Shown in pieces: positions 9,338 to 21,597 of a stretch of 64,000 nucleotides of DNA. Where the stretch lies: contig JABJAH010000018.1 in assembly GCA_018666155.1 (NCBI GenBank), positions 50,463 through 114,462 of the forward strand. Reading direction: 5' to 3'. The translations under genes and the position numbers were made by a program. The stretch is from Rhodospirillaceae bacterium. Lineage in GTDB: Bacteria; Pseudomonadota; Alphaproteobacteria; Rhodospirillales; Rhodospirillaceae. The notes beneath the pieces were generated by a model that was not told where the DNA came from, did no database searches, and saw nothing but the letters and a program-made list of their open reading frames with translations. Numbering within the stretch: the first letter of the stretch is position 1; each line of letters begins with the position of its first letter.

Positions 9338-9799
9338 CCCTTCTCTGTCGTTAGCCCGTCGCCTGTGACCATCGTTTGAACACAGGCCCGAGAAGTTTTT
9401 CAATTCCATTTTTGTTATGTTGTGTCCTGAGGTTTTTGCAGGATACGGTTTGCGACATTCTAATTCTCGTGCGCGTTTGATCTTCACCTTACCCCACATG
9501 TAGGGCGAAAAGGCCGCCCTGTGGTTGCGTCAATCACCACTTAGAATCGTGACTCGAACAAGTGATTTTCACAACAAACTGTCAAGCGATCTTTCGTCTT
9601 GTCTTTCAGTGTTTGAAGGCTAATGTTGATCACATCGCAGCCACCCGATTCTAACGCTCTCACTTAAAGAAGAGCTCGGTGATCGCGATAAAAAACGGAC
9701 GTGCAACCACCCAGAGTCAATCGCGTGAGCTGAAAATTTTTGCGGGGGAATTTTCAGCGCCGCTGATCGTATGTGGGAAAGACGACAAGGACGCCTAAG
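9338..9799 (+). promoter_or_regulatory. dnaA upstream region with four GANTC sites and two hairpins
   Basis: About 460 non-coding bases. It holds a hairpin CCAC/AGGGCG-loop-CGCCCT/GTGG (9494-9524), four GANTC motifs (9544-9548, 9551-9555, 9647-9651, 9714-9718), which are the recognition sequence of the alphaproteobacterial CcrM methylase, and a perfect 10-bp inverted repeat just before dnaA (separate entry). I looked for DnaA boxes close to TTATCCACA and found none with fewer than two mismatches, so I do not call an origin here. Confidence 0.5.
9729..9758 (+). repeat. Perfect 10-bp inverted repeat in the dnaA leader
   Basis: GCTGAAAATT (9729-9738) and AATTTTCAGC (9749-9758) with a 10-base centre TTTGCGGGGG. 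It ends 14-41 bases before the candidate dnaA starts. It could be an operator or an RNA stem-loop in the 5' untranslated region. Confidence 0.6.
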
Positions 9800-11200
9800 G
9801 TGAAACGAGGGGAAGTGGGATCGTCAGGTCACGCAGAGTGGCATCGCGTTAAACTCAGACTGAAACATGAATTCGGAGAGTCGGCTTACAAGAGCTGGGT
9901 CAATCCAATTGAGTTCGGTGGGTTCAATGACGGGGCGGTTAATTTAAAAGTTTCAACGCGCTTCATGCGCGATTGGGTTCTAACCCATTACGCTGATCGT
10001 ATTCGGGCGTTGTGGAGTGGTGAGAACGCTGATGTTCGTCGCGTCCTTGTTGACGTCGATGCGCCTGGTGCCACTAAGCTTGCTGACCCTGAAGCTCAAG
10101 CTTCACAAACCCCACCACCAACCCACAGACTGGTTGCGAACACGACGGCGTCCGGCGGCGACGTTTTGGCTGATTCCCTGTCCGCGCCTCTCGACGCCCG
10201 CTACACGTTTGATAATTTTGTCGTCGGCAAGCCGAACGAATTTGCTTATGCGGCAGCCCAGCGGGTTGCTGATTCTGACGACGTCAGTTTTAACCCCTTG
10301 TTTCTTTACGGTGGCGTCGGGCTGGGTAAGACCCATCTCATGCATGCTATTGCTTGGCAGATTCGATTGCGCTCACCGCAGCGCCGGGTCGTGTATCTGT
10401 CCGCCGAGAACTTTATGTACAGTTTCGTCCGGGCGCTTCGGAATCACGATACGGTGTCGTTCAAAGAACAGTTCCGCTCTGCCGACGTGTTGATGATTGA
10501 CGACGTTCAGTTCATATCCGGAAAAGATTCAACGCAAGAAGAGTTCTTCCACACGTTTAATGCGCTGGTCGACCAAGGCCGTCAGATCGTCCTATCCGCC
10601 GATAAGTCGCCGTCCGACCTTGAAGAGATCGGTGACCGTTTGCGTTCCCGCCTTTCCTCCGGCCTGGTTGCAGACCTACACCCGACCACCTTTGAACTGC
10701 GCCTTGGTATTCTGGACGCCAAAGCCGAGCAACTCGGCGTCATGGTGCCGCAGAAGGTGAAAGAATTTCTGGCCCATCGCATCACCTCGAATGTCAGAGA
10801 ATTAGAAGGCGCGCTGACCCGCCTCAGCGCCAATGTCCAGCTGGTGGGTGGCGAAATTTCCCTCGAGCTGGCCCACACCCTGCTCCACGATCTCCTCCGA
10901 GCCCACGATCGCCGAGTGACGATGGACGAAATCCAGAAGCGGGTGGCCGAGCACTTCCAGATCCGGCTCTCTGATATGAGCTCCGCGCGACGATCCAGAA
11001 CGGTTGCTCGCCCGCGCCAGATCGCCATGTATTTGTCGAAGCAGCTGACCTCCCGGTCCTTGCCGGAGATTGGTCGAGCCTTTGGTGGACGGGATCACAC
11101 CACAGTCATCCATGCCGTACGCAAGGTTGAAGAGCTGATGGCAGGGGACGTCGCTTTCGCCGAAGATGTCGATCTGCTCACCCGCATGCTCGAGAGCTGA
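9800..11200 (+). CDS. dnaA: Chromosomal replication initiator protein DnaA
   Basis: AAA+ ATPase that binds DnaA boxes and opens the origin. The start is taken as GTG 9800, with AAGGA (9787-9791) eight bases upstream; an in-frame GTG at 9773 has no ribosome site. The 466-residue protein has domain I (WHRVKLRLKHEFGESAYKSWVNPIEF), a Pro/Thr-rich linker, and the AAA+ domain with Walker A GGVGLGKTHL, Walker B VLMIDDVQFI and sensor RLRSRLSSGLV. The C-terminal DNA-binding domain ends in the DnaA signature GRDHTTVIHAVRKVEEL. It is followed at about 300 bp by dnaN. Confidence 0.97.
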   Translation: MKRGEVGSSGHAEWHRVKLRLKHEFGESAYKSWVNPIEFGGFNDGAVNLKVSTRFMRDWVLTHYADRIRALWSGENADVRRVLVDVDAPGATKLADPEAQASQTPPPTHRLVANTTASGGDVLADSLSAPLDARYTFDNFVVGKPNEFAYAAAQRVADSDDVSFNPLFLYGGVGLGKTHLMHAIAWQIRLRSPQRRVVYLSAENFMYSFVRALRNHDTVSFKEQFRSADVLMIDDVQFISGKDSTQEEFFHTFNALVDQGRQIVLSADKSPSDLEEIGDRLRSRLSSGLVADLHPTTFELRLGILDAKAEQLGVMVPQKVKEFLAHRITSNVRELEGALTRLSANVQLVGGEISLELAHTLLHDLLRAHDRRVTMDEIQKRVAEHFQIRLSDMSSARRSRTVARPRQIAMYLSKQLTSRSLPEIGRAFGGRDHTTVIHAVRKVEELMAGDVAFAEDVDLLTRMLES

Positions 11201-11499
11201 ATACAGCCATCCAGCGTGGGAGATTGGAGACCTTCTGTGGCCCTCCGAGACGGCCCTCAGCTAGCCCTTTTCGCTACCCTCAGGGTATCCCTGTGATATA
11301 CTGAATACCCTGTCGCGCGGTGGTGGATTCTCCACTTGTCGCGCCTCTCCCACAGTTTATTGACAGGGGCTCTGAAAGGGGCGCTTTTCCGCCATGTTTT
11401 GGGGCGGATGGCCGCTTCAAGAGAGGGAGACTCGCCGAGACCCGCAATGCGTTTCTGCTTCGCGGTCTTACTGTTGAACGCTAAAGAATACGGCCGCTT
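11201..11499 (+). promoter_or_regulatory. dnaA-dnaN intergenic region with ACCCT/AGGGT repeats
   Basis: 299 bases. TACCCT-C-AGGGTA (11275-11287) is a 13-base palindrome, and its right half CAGGGTAT (11281-11288) also forms a perfect 8-bp inverted repeat with ATACCCTG (11305-11312). GTGGA-TTC-TCCAC (11323-11335) is a further short dyad. TTGACA (11360-11365) is a possible -35 element but no convincing -10 follows at normal spacing. These look like regulator sites or mRNA structures ahead of dnaN. Confidence 0.45.
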
Positions 11500-12611
11500 A
11501 TGAAACTCGTTATTGAAAGGTCCGCGCTCCTAAAATCTCTGGGTCACGTCCAGAGCGTTGTTGAGCGGCGTACCACGATCCCCATTCTCTCCAACGTCCG
11601 TCTTGATGCGGCGAAGGGCAGTTTAAGCCTGAACGCGACAGACATGGATTTGGAGATTGTTGAGTCCGCTACGGCTGAAGTCAGCCAGAAAGGCGAGACC
11701 ACAGCCCCAGCCCATACCCTGTATGACATCGTCCGCAAGTTGCCGGATGGTGCTCAGGTTGAGCTGGCGTTTGGCGGCGAAGGTCAGCTGACCCTCAGTT
11801 CCGGCCGGTCTCGTTTCCAGCTGGCCTGTCTCCCGGTCGACGATTTCCCAGCTCTGGCATCCGGTGATTTTTCACATACCTTTAGCTTGTCGGCGACGGA
11901 CCTTAGGTCTTTGATTGATCGCACCCGCTTCGCGATCTCAACCGAAGAAACCCGCTATTATCTGAATGGTATTTATCTCCACGGCACCGACAGCGATGGT
12001 GTCGAGGTACTGCGGACGGTGGCGACCGACGGTCACCGTTTGGCTCGGGTGGAGTTACCGCTCCCCGACGGCGCGGCGGGCATGCCGGGCATTATTGTCC
12101 CTCGCAAGGCGGTTGCTGAGGTCCGCAAGCTCATCGAAGAAGCCGAAGGCGATGTCACGGTGTCGGTGTCAGATGCCAAGATTCGTTTTTCCATCGGCGA
12201 TACAATTTTGACCTCCAAGCTGATCGACGGCACGTTCCCGGATTACGAACGCGTCATCCCGACCGGCAATGACAAGGTGCTCGAGACCGATTGTAAAATG
12301 TTGTCTAAGGCGGTTGATCGCGTCTCGGCGATCAGCTCAGAGAAGTCACGGTCGATCAAACTCAATATGGAAAAGGGGCTGGTCACATTGTCAGCCTCCA
12401 GCCCAGAGAACGGCAGTGCCATTGAAGAGGTTGAGGCCTCTTACGATGCGGGACAGTTGGAAATCGGGTTTAACTCACGCTATCTGCTCGACATCATGCA
12501 GCAGATAGAAGGGGATGCAGCTCGCTTTACGATGGCCGATGCGGCGTCACCGACGGTCATTCGCGATGTGTCTGACGGGTCGGCGGTCTACGTCCTCATG
12601 CCGATGCGGGT

Positions 12612-12615
<4 letters not shown>
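11500..12615 (+). CDS. dnaN: DNA polymerase III beta sliding clamp
   Basis: Ring-shaped processivity factor that tethers Pol III to DNA. The 371-residue length is normal for the three-domain clamp monomer. The N-terminus MKLVIERSALLKSLGHVQSVVERRTTIPILSNV and later TRFAISTEETRYYLNGIYLH, VATDGHRLA, GTFPDYERVIP and the C-terminal YVLMPMRV are family signatures; the last includes the pocket residues that bind client peptides. Its stop overlaps the recF start codon as GTGA. Confidence 0.97.
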
Positions 12616-16309
<3,694 letters not shown>

Positions 16310-16312
16310 GGT

Positions 16313-16346
16313 CACAATCGTTGATTGTGGTTTGCGCAGCCTTTTT
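16313..16346 (+). terminator. Hairpin after gyrB
   Basis: CACAATC (16313-16319), loop GTT, GATTGTG (16323-16329), a perfect 7-bp stem beginning four bases after the gyrB stop. A TTTTT run follows only at 16342-16346, so it is a probable but not classical intrinsic terminator. Confidence 0.45.
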
Positions 16347-16377
16347 GCACTTAGAAGTGACCGCCCGACATAAATAA

Positions 16378-16421
16378 TGGGCATCGCAATATGCGCGTTA
16401 TGCATGCCCATATGCGCATAT
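16378..16421 (+). promoter_or_regulatory. Nested repeats upstream of TonB-dependent receptor gene
   Basis: In the 362-base gap between gyrB and the receptor gene, TGGGCAT (16378-16384) pairs with ATGCCCA (16404-16410). ATATGCGC occurs twice, at 16389 and 16410, exactly 21 bases (two helical turns) apart, and the second copy is part of a perfect 12-bp palindrome ATATGCGCATAT (16410-16421). This layout is typical of a site bound by a cooperative dimeric regulator. The regulator is not identified. Confidence 0.5.
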
Positions 16422-16671
16422 CCGTGCGAATTTCGTCCTTTAGTGTGACGCTTTCGCCACAAATTGACCAACGTGTGGTGGAAATACAATAGGGCGCCAA
16501 AACCGTGCTCTACAGCGTGGGATACAGCTTGCCATTTTACTGCGATTGTTCTCTCTGTAACCGTCAAACGCATTCTTTGTGAGAATTGTGACCCGTGGGC
16601 CTCGCCCTAGGCGCAAATCTCAGAAAATTCCGAGCCTTTTGGGCTCATTCTTGGGAAGGGGATACCACTCC

Positions 16672-19113
16672 ATGTCACGTCGAACACCACTAATGAAGGC
16701 GGCGCTCTATGGCAGCGCAGCGCTGTTCTCCAGCTCTCTTGCTGCTGAAGCGGTCGCGCAAAACCTAGCCATTGAGGAAATCACCGTTACATCTCGTAAG
16801 CGTGAAGAAACCTTGCTTGAGATTCCGGTGTCGGTGACAGCCTTCTCACAGGCCGACTTGGATGCGCTGGGCGCACGAGATCTCGAGGCACTTTCAAAAG
16901 TCACGCCTGGCTTTGTTCTCGACAACGTTGGCCCTGGTGGCTCCGGTGGCCGTCAAAACCCATCTATCCGTTTCCGTGGTCTTGCGGTTCAACAGCCTAG
17001 CCCAGCCTCCCGCGCTGGTGCGGTGTTCTGGGATGGCGGTTACATCTCTGACGGTGCAGGCATTATGCCCCTCGTCGACCTGGAACGTGTCGAAATCATT
17101 AAAGGGCCTCAGAACGCGTTTTTCGGCCGTAACACCTTTGCGGGTGCTGTGAACTATATTCCTGCAGAACCCGGCGATGAGTTTTCCGGTAAGGGTTCGG
17201 TAGCCTTCTCACCGTCGCAAGAAAGCAGCTACAACGTCACAGCCGCTGTCGGTGGTCCGATAACGGATACCTTTGGTCTTCGCTTAGCCGCGACCCATGA
17301 TCGTAAAGGTGCGGACTTTAATTACGACAATGGTGATCCGGCCGGTGAAGAAAACACAACTGCGATTTCGCTCGTTACCACGTTCCAACCCAACGAAGAT
17401 TTCAAACTCAAAGCCTCTGGCTTCTATGTCCGTTCCGACGATACACGGGCCCAGCAGTCCCAACACGCAAACACACTGGCTGGAACCTGTAATCTGACGT
17501 ACTCCGGAGAAATTCGGAATGTGGGTGACGGGTCTAGTGGCGGTTCCTTCACGACGGATTTGTCTAATTCTATCCGCAACACGTTCTGCGGCGACATCCC
17601 CGACTGGGACTTGGTTGAGCCGAACCTGACTTCGGTGGGTGTTTTAACACCGAGCACACCGCTCTTCTTGTTCTCAAATCCTTTGTCCTTCTTCCAGACT
17701 TTGCCTCCCGAGCTTGAAGGCAAAGGTATTCCAAGCGCACCCGATGGGTTGGGCACAGAATACAAGTTGTGGCGCATTGATCTGAAGGGTGACTATGACC
17801 TAGACAACGGCGCAACGATAAGCGCCCAGTTCGCCCGCGGTGAATCCACACACTTTGTCATGTGGGACAATAACTTCGGCACACCATCCCCCGTCTTTGG
17901 CGGAGGCCCGTGGCTCGCGGCTATCGCGACAGCTGTCACGGATACCTATGCAGAGGGGCGCTACACCTCCAGCGGTGAAGAGCGTCTGCGCTACATGCTC
18001 GGCGTCAGCTATTACAAGCAGACCAATGACCAGTCTGCCTATGCTGCGTTTGGACCGACCTATAATATCCAACTCAATGACGGGGATAACATTGGTGTTT
18101 TCGGGTCGATTGATTACGACGTGTCCGATGAATTCACCATATCTCTGGAAGGCCGTTGGAACGAGGATACGCAAGTCACCGAGTATGACGGCATTTCCAT
18201 TTTGAACGGTGTTGATCCCGATCCGACGGTCAATGCAGAGCAGAAGTATGACGCTTTCATGCCACGTGTGATTTTGTCTTATCAGCCGACAGACGAGATG
18301 AACTTCTACGCCAGTTGGTCGAAGAGCTATCTGCAAGGCATCGCCTCAAACGCCACAGATTACGAGGAAGCGACGGGTGTGCCTCTGACGGCTGCGCTTG
18401 GTGACTTCACACCTCGGCAATCTCTGTCTGCTTTTGAAGTTGGCATAAAACAGCGCGCGACCGAATGGCTCAATTACTCTGTCGCGCTCTATCACATGGA
18501 ATGGGACAACCAGACCTTCTTCGAACTCAGCCCGGCACCATTCTTCACCGCAGCCAACCTCTCAGGTGATTCACGCATTAAAGGCGTGGACCTTGAAGTT
18601 GATATCACACCGAACGACTGGTTTAGACTCACAGGTGGTGTCTCTTACAACGACGTTGAGTTCCTGGACTTTGCTGGCGCCGGTTCCGTTGCTACTGCCG
18701 TGCTGACGGACCCGGGTGTGTTGTCTCTCGGTCAGCAAATCTCGGCGGTGGGTAATCGTCCTCGCTACACGCCGAACTGGACCGGAAGCGTTTCCACAAC
18801 CTTCCAGCTTGGTGCGTTAGCTGGCATGGAGAACGATATCTGGCTCCGTGTCGACAGTATCTACCAGGGCAATTTCTTCGTTGATAACTTCGAGTACAAC
18901 AAGGTAGCCAGTTACTGGAAGTTCAATGCGCGGATCCATGCGGACATCAGCGACAACTTCGCCGTTGAGCTCTACGGTTCCAACCTGACCAACGACCTCA
19001 GCCACAACACGGCGGTCGGCACAACCAGCATCTTCGGTTCCGCGAACCGTAAGAACTTTGCCACGTTGCCCCGTAAGAGAGAATTTGGTCTTAAGTTCCT
19101 GACCAACTTCTAA
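16672..19113 (+). CDS. TonB-dependent outer-membrane receptor
   Basis: Plug-and-barrel protein of 813 residues for energy-coupled uptake across the outer membrane. The start is ATG 16672 with AAGGGGA (16656-16662) nine bases upstream. Residues 1-29 form a signal peptide ending AVAQ. A TonB-box-like EEITVTSRKREE follows, then the plug (IPVSVTAFSQADLDALGARDLEAL, RFRGLA, ERVEIIKGPQNAFFGRNTFAGAVNYIP). The barrel ends with phenylalanine in FGLKFLTNF, as barrel proteins do. Cys273 and Cys306 bracket a loop ending CGDIP and probably form a disulfide. The ligand is unknown; iron, vitamin or glycan uptake cannot be separated. The protein is homologous to the two receptors at 56.7-62.2 kb. Confidence 0.92.
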   Translation: MSRRTPLMKAALYGSAALFSSSLAAEAVAQNLAIEEITVTSRKREETLLEIPVSVTAFSQADLDALGARDLEALSKVTPGFVLDNVGPGGSGGRQNPSIRFRGLAVQQPSPASRAGAVFWDGGYISDGAGIMPLVDLERVEIIKGPQNAFFGRNTFAGAVNYIPAEPGDEFSGKGSVAFSPSQESSYNVTAAVGGPITDTFGLRLAATHDRKGADFNYDNGDPAGEENTTAISLVTTFQPNEDFKLKASGFYVRSDDTRAQQSQHANTLAGTCNLTYSGEIRNVGDGSSGGSFTTDLSNSIRNTFCGDIPDWDLVEPNLTSVGVLTPSTPLFLFSNPLSFFQTLPPELEGKGIPSAPDGLGTEYKLWRIDLKGDYDLDNGATISAQFARGESTHFVMWDNNFGTPSPVFGGGPWLAAIATAVTDTYAEGRYTSSGEERLRYMLGVSYYKQTNDQSAYAAFGPTYNIQLNDGDNIGVFGSIDYDVSDEFTISLEGRWNEDTQVTEYDGISILNGVDPDPTVNAEQKYDAFMPRVILSYQPTDEMNFYASWSKSYLQGIASNATDYEEATGVPLTAALGDFTPRQSLSAFEVGIKQRATEWLNYSVALYHMEWDNQTFFELSPAPFFTAANLSGDSRIKGVDLEVDITPNDWFRLTGGVSYNDVEFLDFAGAGSVATAVLTDPGVLSLGQQISAVGNRPRYTPNWTGSVSTTFQLGALAGMENDIWLRVDSIYQGNFFVDNFEYNKVASYWKFNARIHADISDNFAVELYGSNLTNDLSHNTAVGTTSIFGSANRKNFATLPRKREFGLKFLTNF

Positions 19114-19140
19114 ACCTCTTACGACACAAACAAAGATTGG

Positions 19141-19175
19141 CCGGCTGCATCTTCGGGTGCAGCCGGTTTTCTTTT
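19141..19175 (+). terminator. Intrinsic terminator of the TonB-dependent receptor gene
   Basis: Perfect 9-bp stem CCGGCTGCA (19141-19149) / TGCAGCCGG (19158-19166) with an 8-base loop, followed by TTTTCTTTT. It begins 28 bases after the stop codon. Confidence 0.9.
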
Positions 19176-19366
19176 GCCTGCTCGACATCAGACCTATAAA
19201 GCGAAACTGAGTCAGCGGGTTACGTCTTCGTCCTGACGTTTACTCGTTTGATAATTTTCTAAGGCCTTGAAGGCGAAGGCCTCTGTTCCCTAAACACCGT
19301 GGTGCATGGGCTCGTTCCCTGCTGATCGCGGTTTTGATTTATGGGTTGTGAATTTTCGGAGAGGAA

Positions 19367-19573
19367 TTAGGGGTCATTGACCGCCACTTGTACGCGGTCA
19401 TCACCCTCTTTGAGGGCGTCGACCGTGTCTAGGTGGTCCTCCCAGGTCTCGGCATACTCCGCCAGGGCGAGCGCCAAGACGTCTTCCACCGGTTTCTCCA
19501 TCCGATCCGCGAGGGCCTTCAGGCGGCCTTCTAGCTCTTCTGAAATAGTGATCGTGACGGATGTAGATTTCAC
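19367..19573 (-). CDS. Lone ribbon-helix-helix DNA-binding protein
   Basis: A 68-residue protein of CopG/Arc type. The start is GTG 19571-19573 with GAGGAG six bases upstream, giving a first strand KSTSVTITI that makes the DNA-reading beta ribbon, followed by two helices (EELEGRLKALADRM and PVEDVLALALAEYAETWEDHL). The acidic tail is the part that would hold a toxin in toxin-antitoxin systems, but no toxin gene is adjacent: the neighbours are a TonB-dependent receptor and a PBP. It is either an orphan antitoxin or a stand-alone regulator. Confidence 0.7.
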   Translation of the reverse strand: MKSTSVTITISEELEGRLKALADRMEKPVEDVLALALAEYAETWEDHLDTVDALKEGDDRVQVAVNDP

Positions 19574-19692
19574 CGGTCGCTCCTCGTGGTGACGTTGGGT
19601 ATTGGCTGGTGTCACCGTGTTAATGTCTAACTAACCGTAGATATGCCACACTTTCATACTACCTGACCAAAAGTACATGGTCGGCGAGGAAT

Positions 19693-21597
19693 ATGGCACC
19701 GTCAAAGAAACCCAAAAACGTTAATAAAGACCAAAAGCCACTGCCCGATAAGCCTCGGCGCGGTTGGTGGTTCTGGCTGTCTAACGGCGTCTCAGCGTTC
19801 ATCTGGTTCGTCCTTTTGTCGGTTGGAGTGCTGGGCTATTTCGCTCTTGGTCTGCCTGATGTTGATGACGTTGTTGCATCCACCCGGCGTCAGCCCATCG
19901 TTATTGTTCGGGATGCCCAAGGCGAAGATATTGTTCGCGCGGGGGCGCTTTATGGCGACGCGATCTCTGTCGATGATATGCCGCCCGCTCTACCCGCAGC
20001 GGTGCTCGCGATTGAGGACCGGCGTTTTTATACCCATGCGGGACTCGATGCCCGCGGCTTTGCCCGCGCCATGCTGGCCAACGTGCGCGCCGGGTCCGTC
20101 GTTCAAGGTGGGAGCACAATCACCCAGCAAGTCGCCAAGAACCTTTTCCTTACGCCCGAGCGAACGATTGCGCGCAAAATTCGCGAAGCCCTTCTCGCCC
20201 TGTGGTTGGAGCAGAAGTTCACCAAAGATCAAATTCTCACCCTCTATCTCAATCGGGTCTATCTCGGCGCAGGCACCTACGGCGTCGAGGCCGCGGCGCA
20301 AACCTACTTTGGTCGGACCGCCCGAAACCTGACGGTCTATCAATCGGCCATGATCGCGGGCCTGATGAAGGCGCCGTCCCGCTACAATCCGAAGACTGAT
20401 GAAGACGCCGCTCGTTCCCGCACGGCCGTCGTCCTGCAGGCCATGGTCGCTGCGGGCTACCTCACACCGGAACAGGCAAACACGGCAAAGAGCGGCGGAC
20501 AGGTCAAAGTCAGCAAGGGTCCCTCTGGGCGAGGTCGATACTTTGCGGACTGGGTGTTGGCCAACCTCGACGATCTGGTTGGCTCGATTGAAGACGACCT
20601 CATTGTCCACACCACCCTAGACCCCTCTGTGCAGTCGGCGGCAGAGCGCAGTCTTGTCTCCGCCCTGAAAGGTGTCGCGAAGACGCGTGATGCGGGCCAG
20701 GGTGCTGTGATTGTTCTTTCGCCTAACGGCGCCGTGCGGGCAATGATCGGCGGGCGTGATTACCAGTCCAGTCAATTTAATCGTGCGGTCCAGGCTCGTC
20801 GGCAACCCGGCTCGGCCTTCAAGCCCTTCGTCTTTCTGGCTGGCCTTGAAGCGGGACTAACGCCAACAGATACACTTGAAGACGCACCAATCAACATAGA
20901 TGGGTGGCGGCCAAAAAACTTCTCAGGCACCTATGAAGGCCCGATCACTGTTGAAGACGCCCTAGCGCGATCGATCAACACCGTCGCCGTCCGGGTGGCG
21001 CGCAAGGCGGGGCCGTCCGCGATTATCAGCACGGCTCGCCGGGTCGGAATCTCAACCCCCCTGACCAGCGACCTCGGTCTTGCCCTGGGAACATCCGAAG
21101 TCAGCTTGATAGATCTAACGGCCGCCTATGCGCCCTTCGCCAATGGTGGTGTTGCCATCGTGCCCTTCGGCATCCTTGATGTCGTCACCACCGACGGTCG
21201 CGTACTTTATCAGCGGCAAGGCGGTGGCCTGGGCCGAGCTGCCGAGCCCGAGTACATCAACATGATGAACAGGATGCTCGTTAAAACGATGACGCAAGGG
21301 ACAGGCAAAACAGCACAGCTGGATCGGCCATCAGCCGGCAAGACAGGCACGAGCCAGGATTATAGAGATGCCTGGTTCATCGGTTACACCTCTGACCTTG
21401 TCGCGGGTGTTTGGATCGGTAATGACGATGGCAGCGGTATGAAGGGCGTGACGGGGGGCGGGTTACCTGCCCGAGTGTGGCGTGACGTCATGCTCAACGC
21501 TCATCGCGGAACGCCAGTCACGGCTCTGGCTGGGTGGACGCCACCTGAGCCCGTTGATCCGCTTACCCGTTTGTGGCGTCGGCTAACGGGCGGATAG
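19693..21597 (+). CDS. Class A penicillin-binding protein (PBP1A-family)
   Basis: Bifunctional peptidoglycan glycosyltransferase and transpeptidase of 634 residues, anchored in the inner membrane. A basic cytoplasmic tail (1-25) and one membrane segment (about 29-53) come first. The glycosyltransferase motifs are EDRRFYTH (108-115) with the catalytic Glu and QGGSTITQQVAKN (138-150). The transpeptidase has SAFK (374-377, nucleophile Ser374), SIN (427-429) and KTG (550-552). It is shorter than E. coli PBP1A and lacks the OB insert, so it resembles the compact PbpC/Pbp1a types of alphaproteobacteria. Its end overlaps the convergent MFS gene by 35 bp. Confidence 0.94.
   Translation: MAPSKKPKNVNKDQKPLPDKPRRGWWFWLSNGVSAFIWFVLLSVGVLGYFALGLPDVDDVVASTRRQPIVIVRDAQGEDIVRAGALYGDAISVDDMPPALPAAVLAIEDRRFYTHAGLDARGFARAMLANVRAGSVVQGGSTITQQVAKNLFLTPERTIARKIREALLALWLEQKFTKDQILTLYLNRVYLGAGTYGVEAAAQTYFGRTARNLTVYQSAMIAGLMKAPSRYNPKTDEDAARSRTAVVLQAMVAAGYLTPEQANTAKSGGQVKVSKGPSGRGRYFADWVLANLDDLVGSIEDDLIVHTTLDPSVQSAAERSLVSALKGVAKTRDAGQGAVIVLSPNGAVRAMIGGRDYQSSQFNRAVQARRQPGSAFKPFVFLAGLEAGLTPTDTLEDAPINIDGWRPKNFSGTYEGPITVEDALARSINTVAVRVARKAGPSAIISTARRVGISTPLTSDLGLALGTSEVSLIDLTAAYAPFANGGVAIVPFGILDVVTTDGRVLYQRQGGGLGRAAEPEYINMMNRMLVKTMTQGTGKTAQLDRPSAGKTGTSQDYRDAWFIGYTSDLVAGVWIGNDDGSGMKGVTGGGLPARVWRDVMLNAHRGTPVTALAGWTPPEPVDPLTRLWRRLTGG

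Noticed and set aside
9338..11499. oriC near dnaA
   Set aside because: No run of DnaA boxes; the closest 9-mers to TTATCCACA had two or more mismatches. The origin may be elsewhere, as in several alphaproteobacteria.
17800..18336. 178-codon minus-strand frame inside the first TonB-dependent receptor gene
   Set aside because: Antisense to a well-supported receptor; no recognisable motif.
19367..19573. Toxin-antitoxin pair
   Set aside because: Only the ribbon-helix-helix protein is present; no toxin gene on either side.
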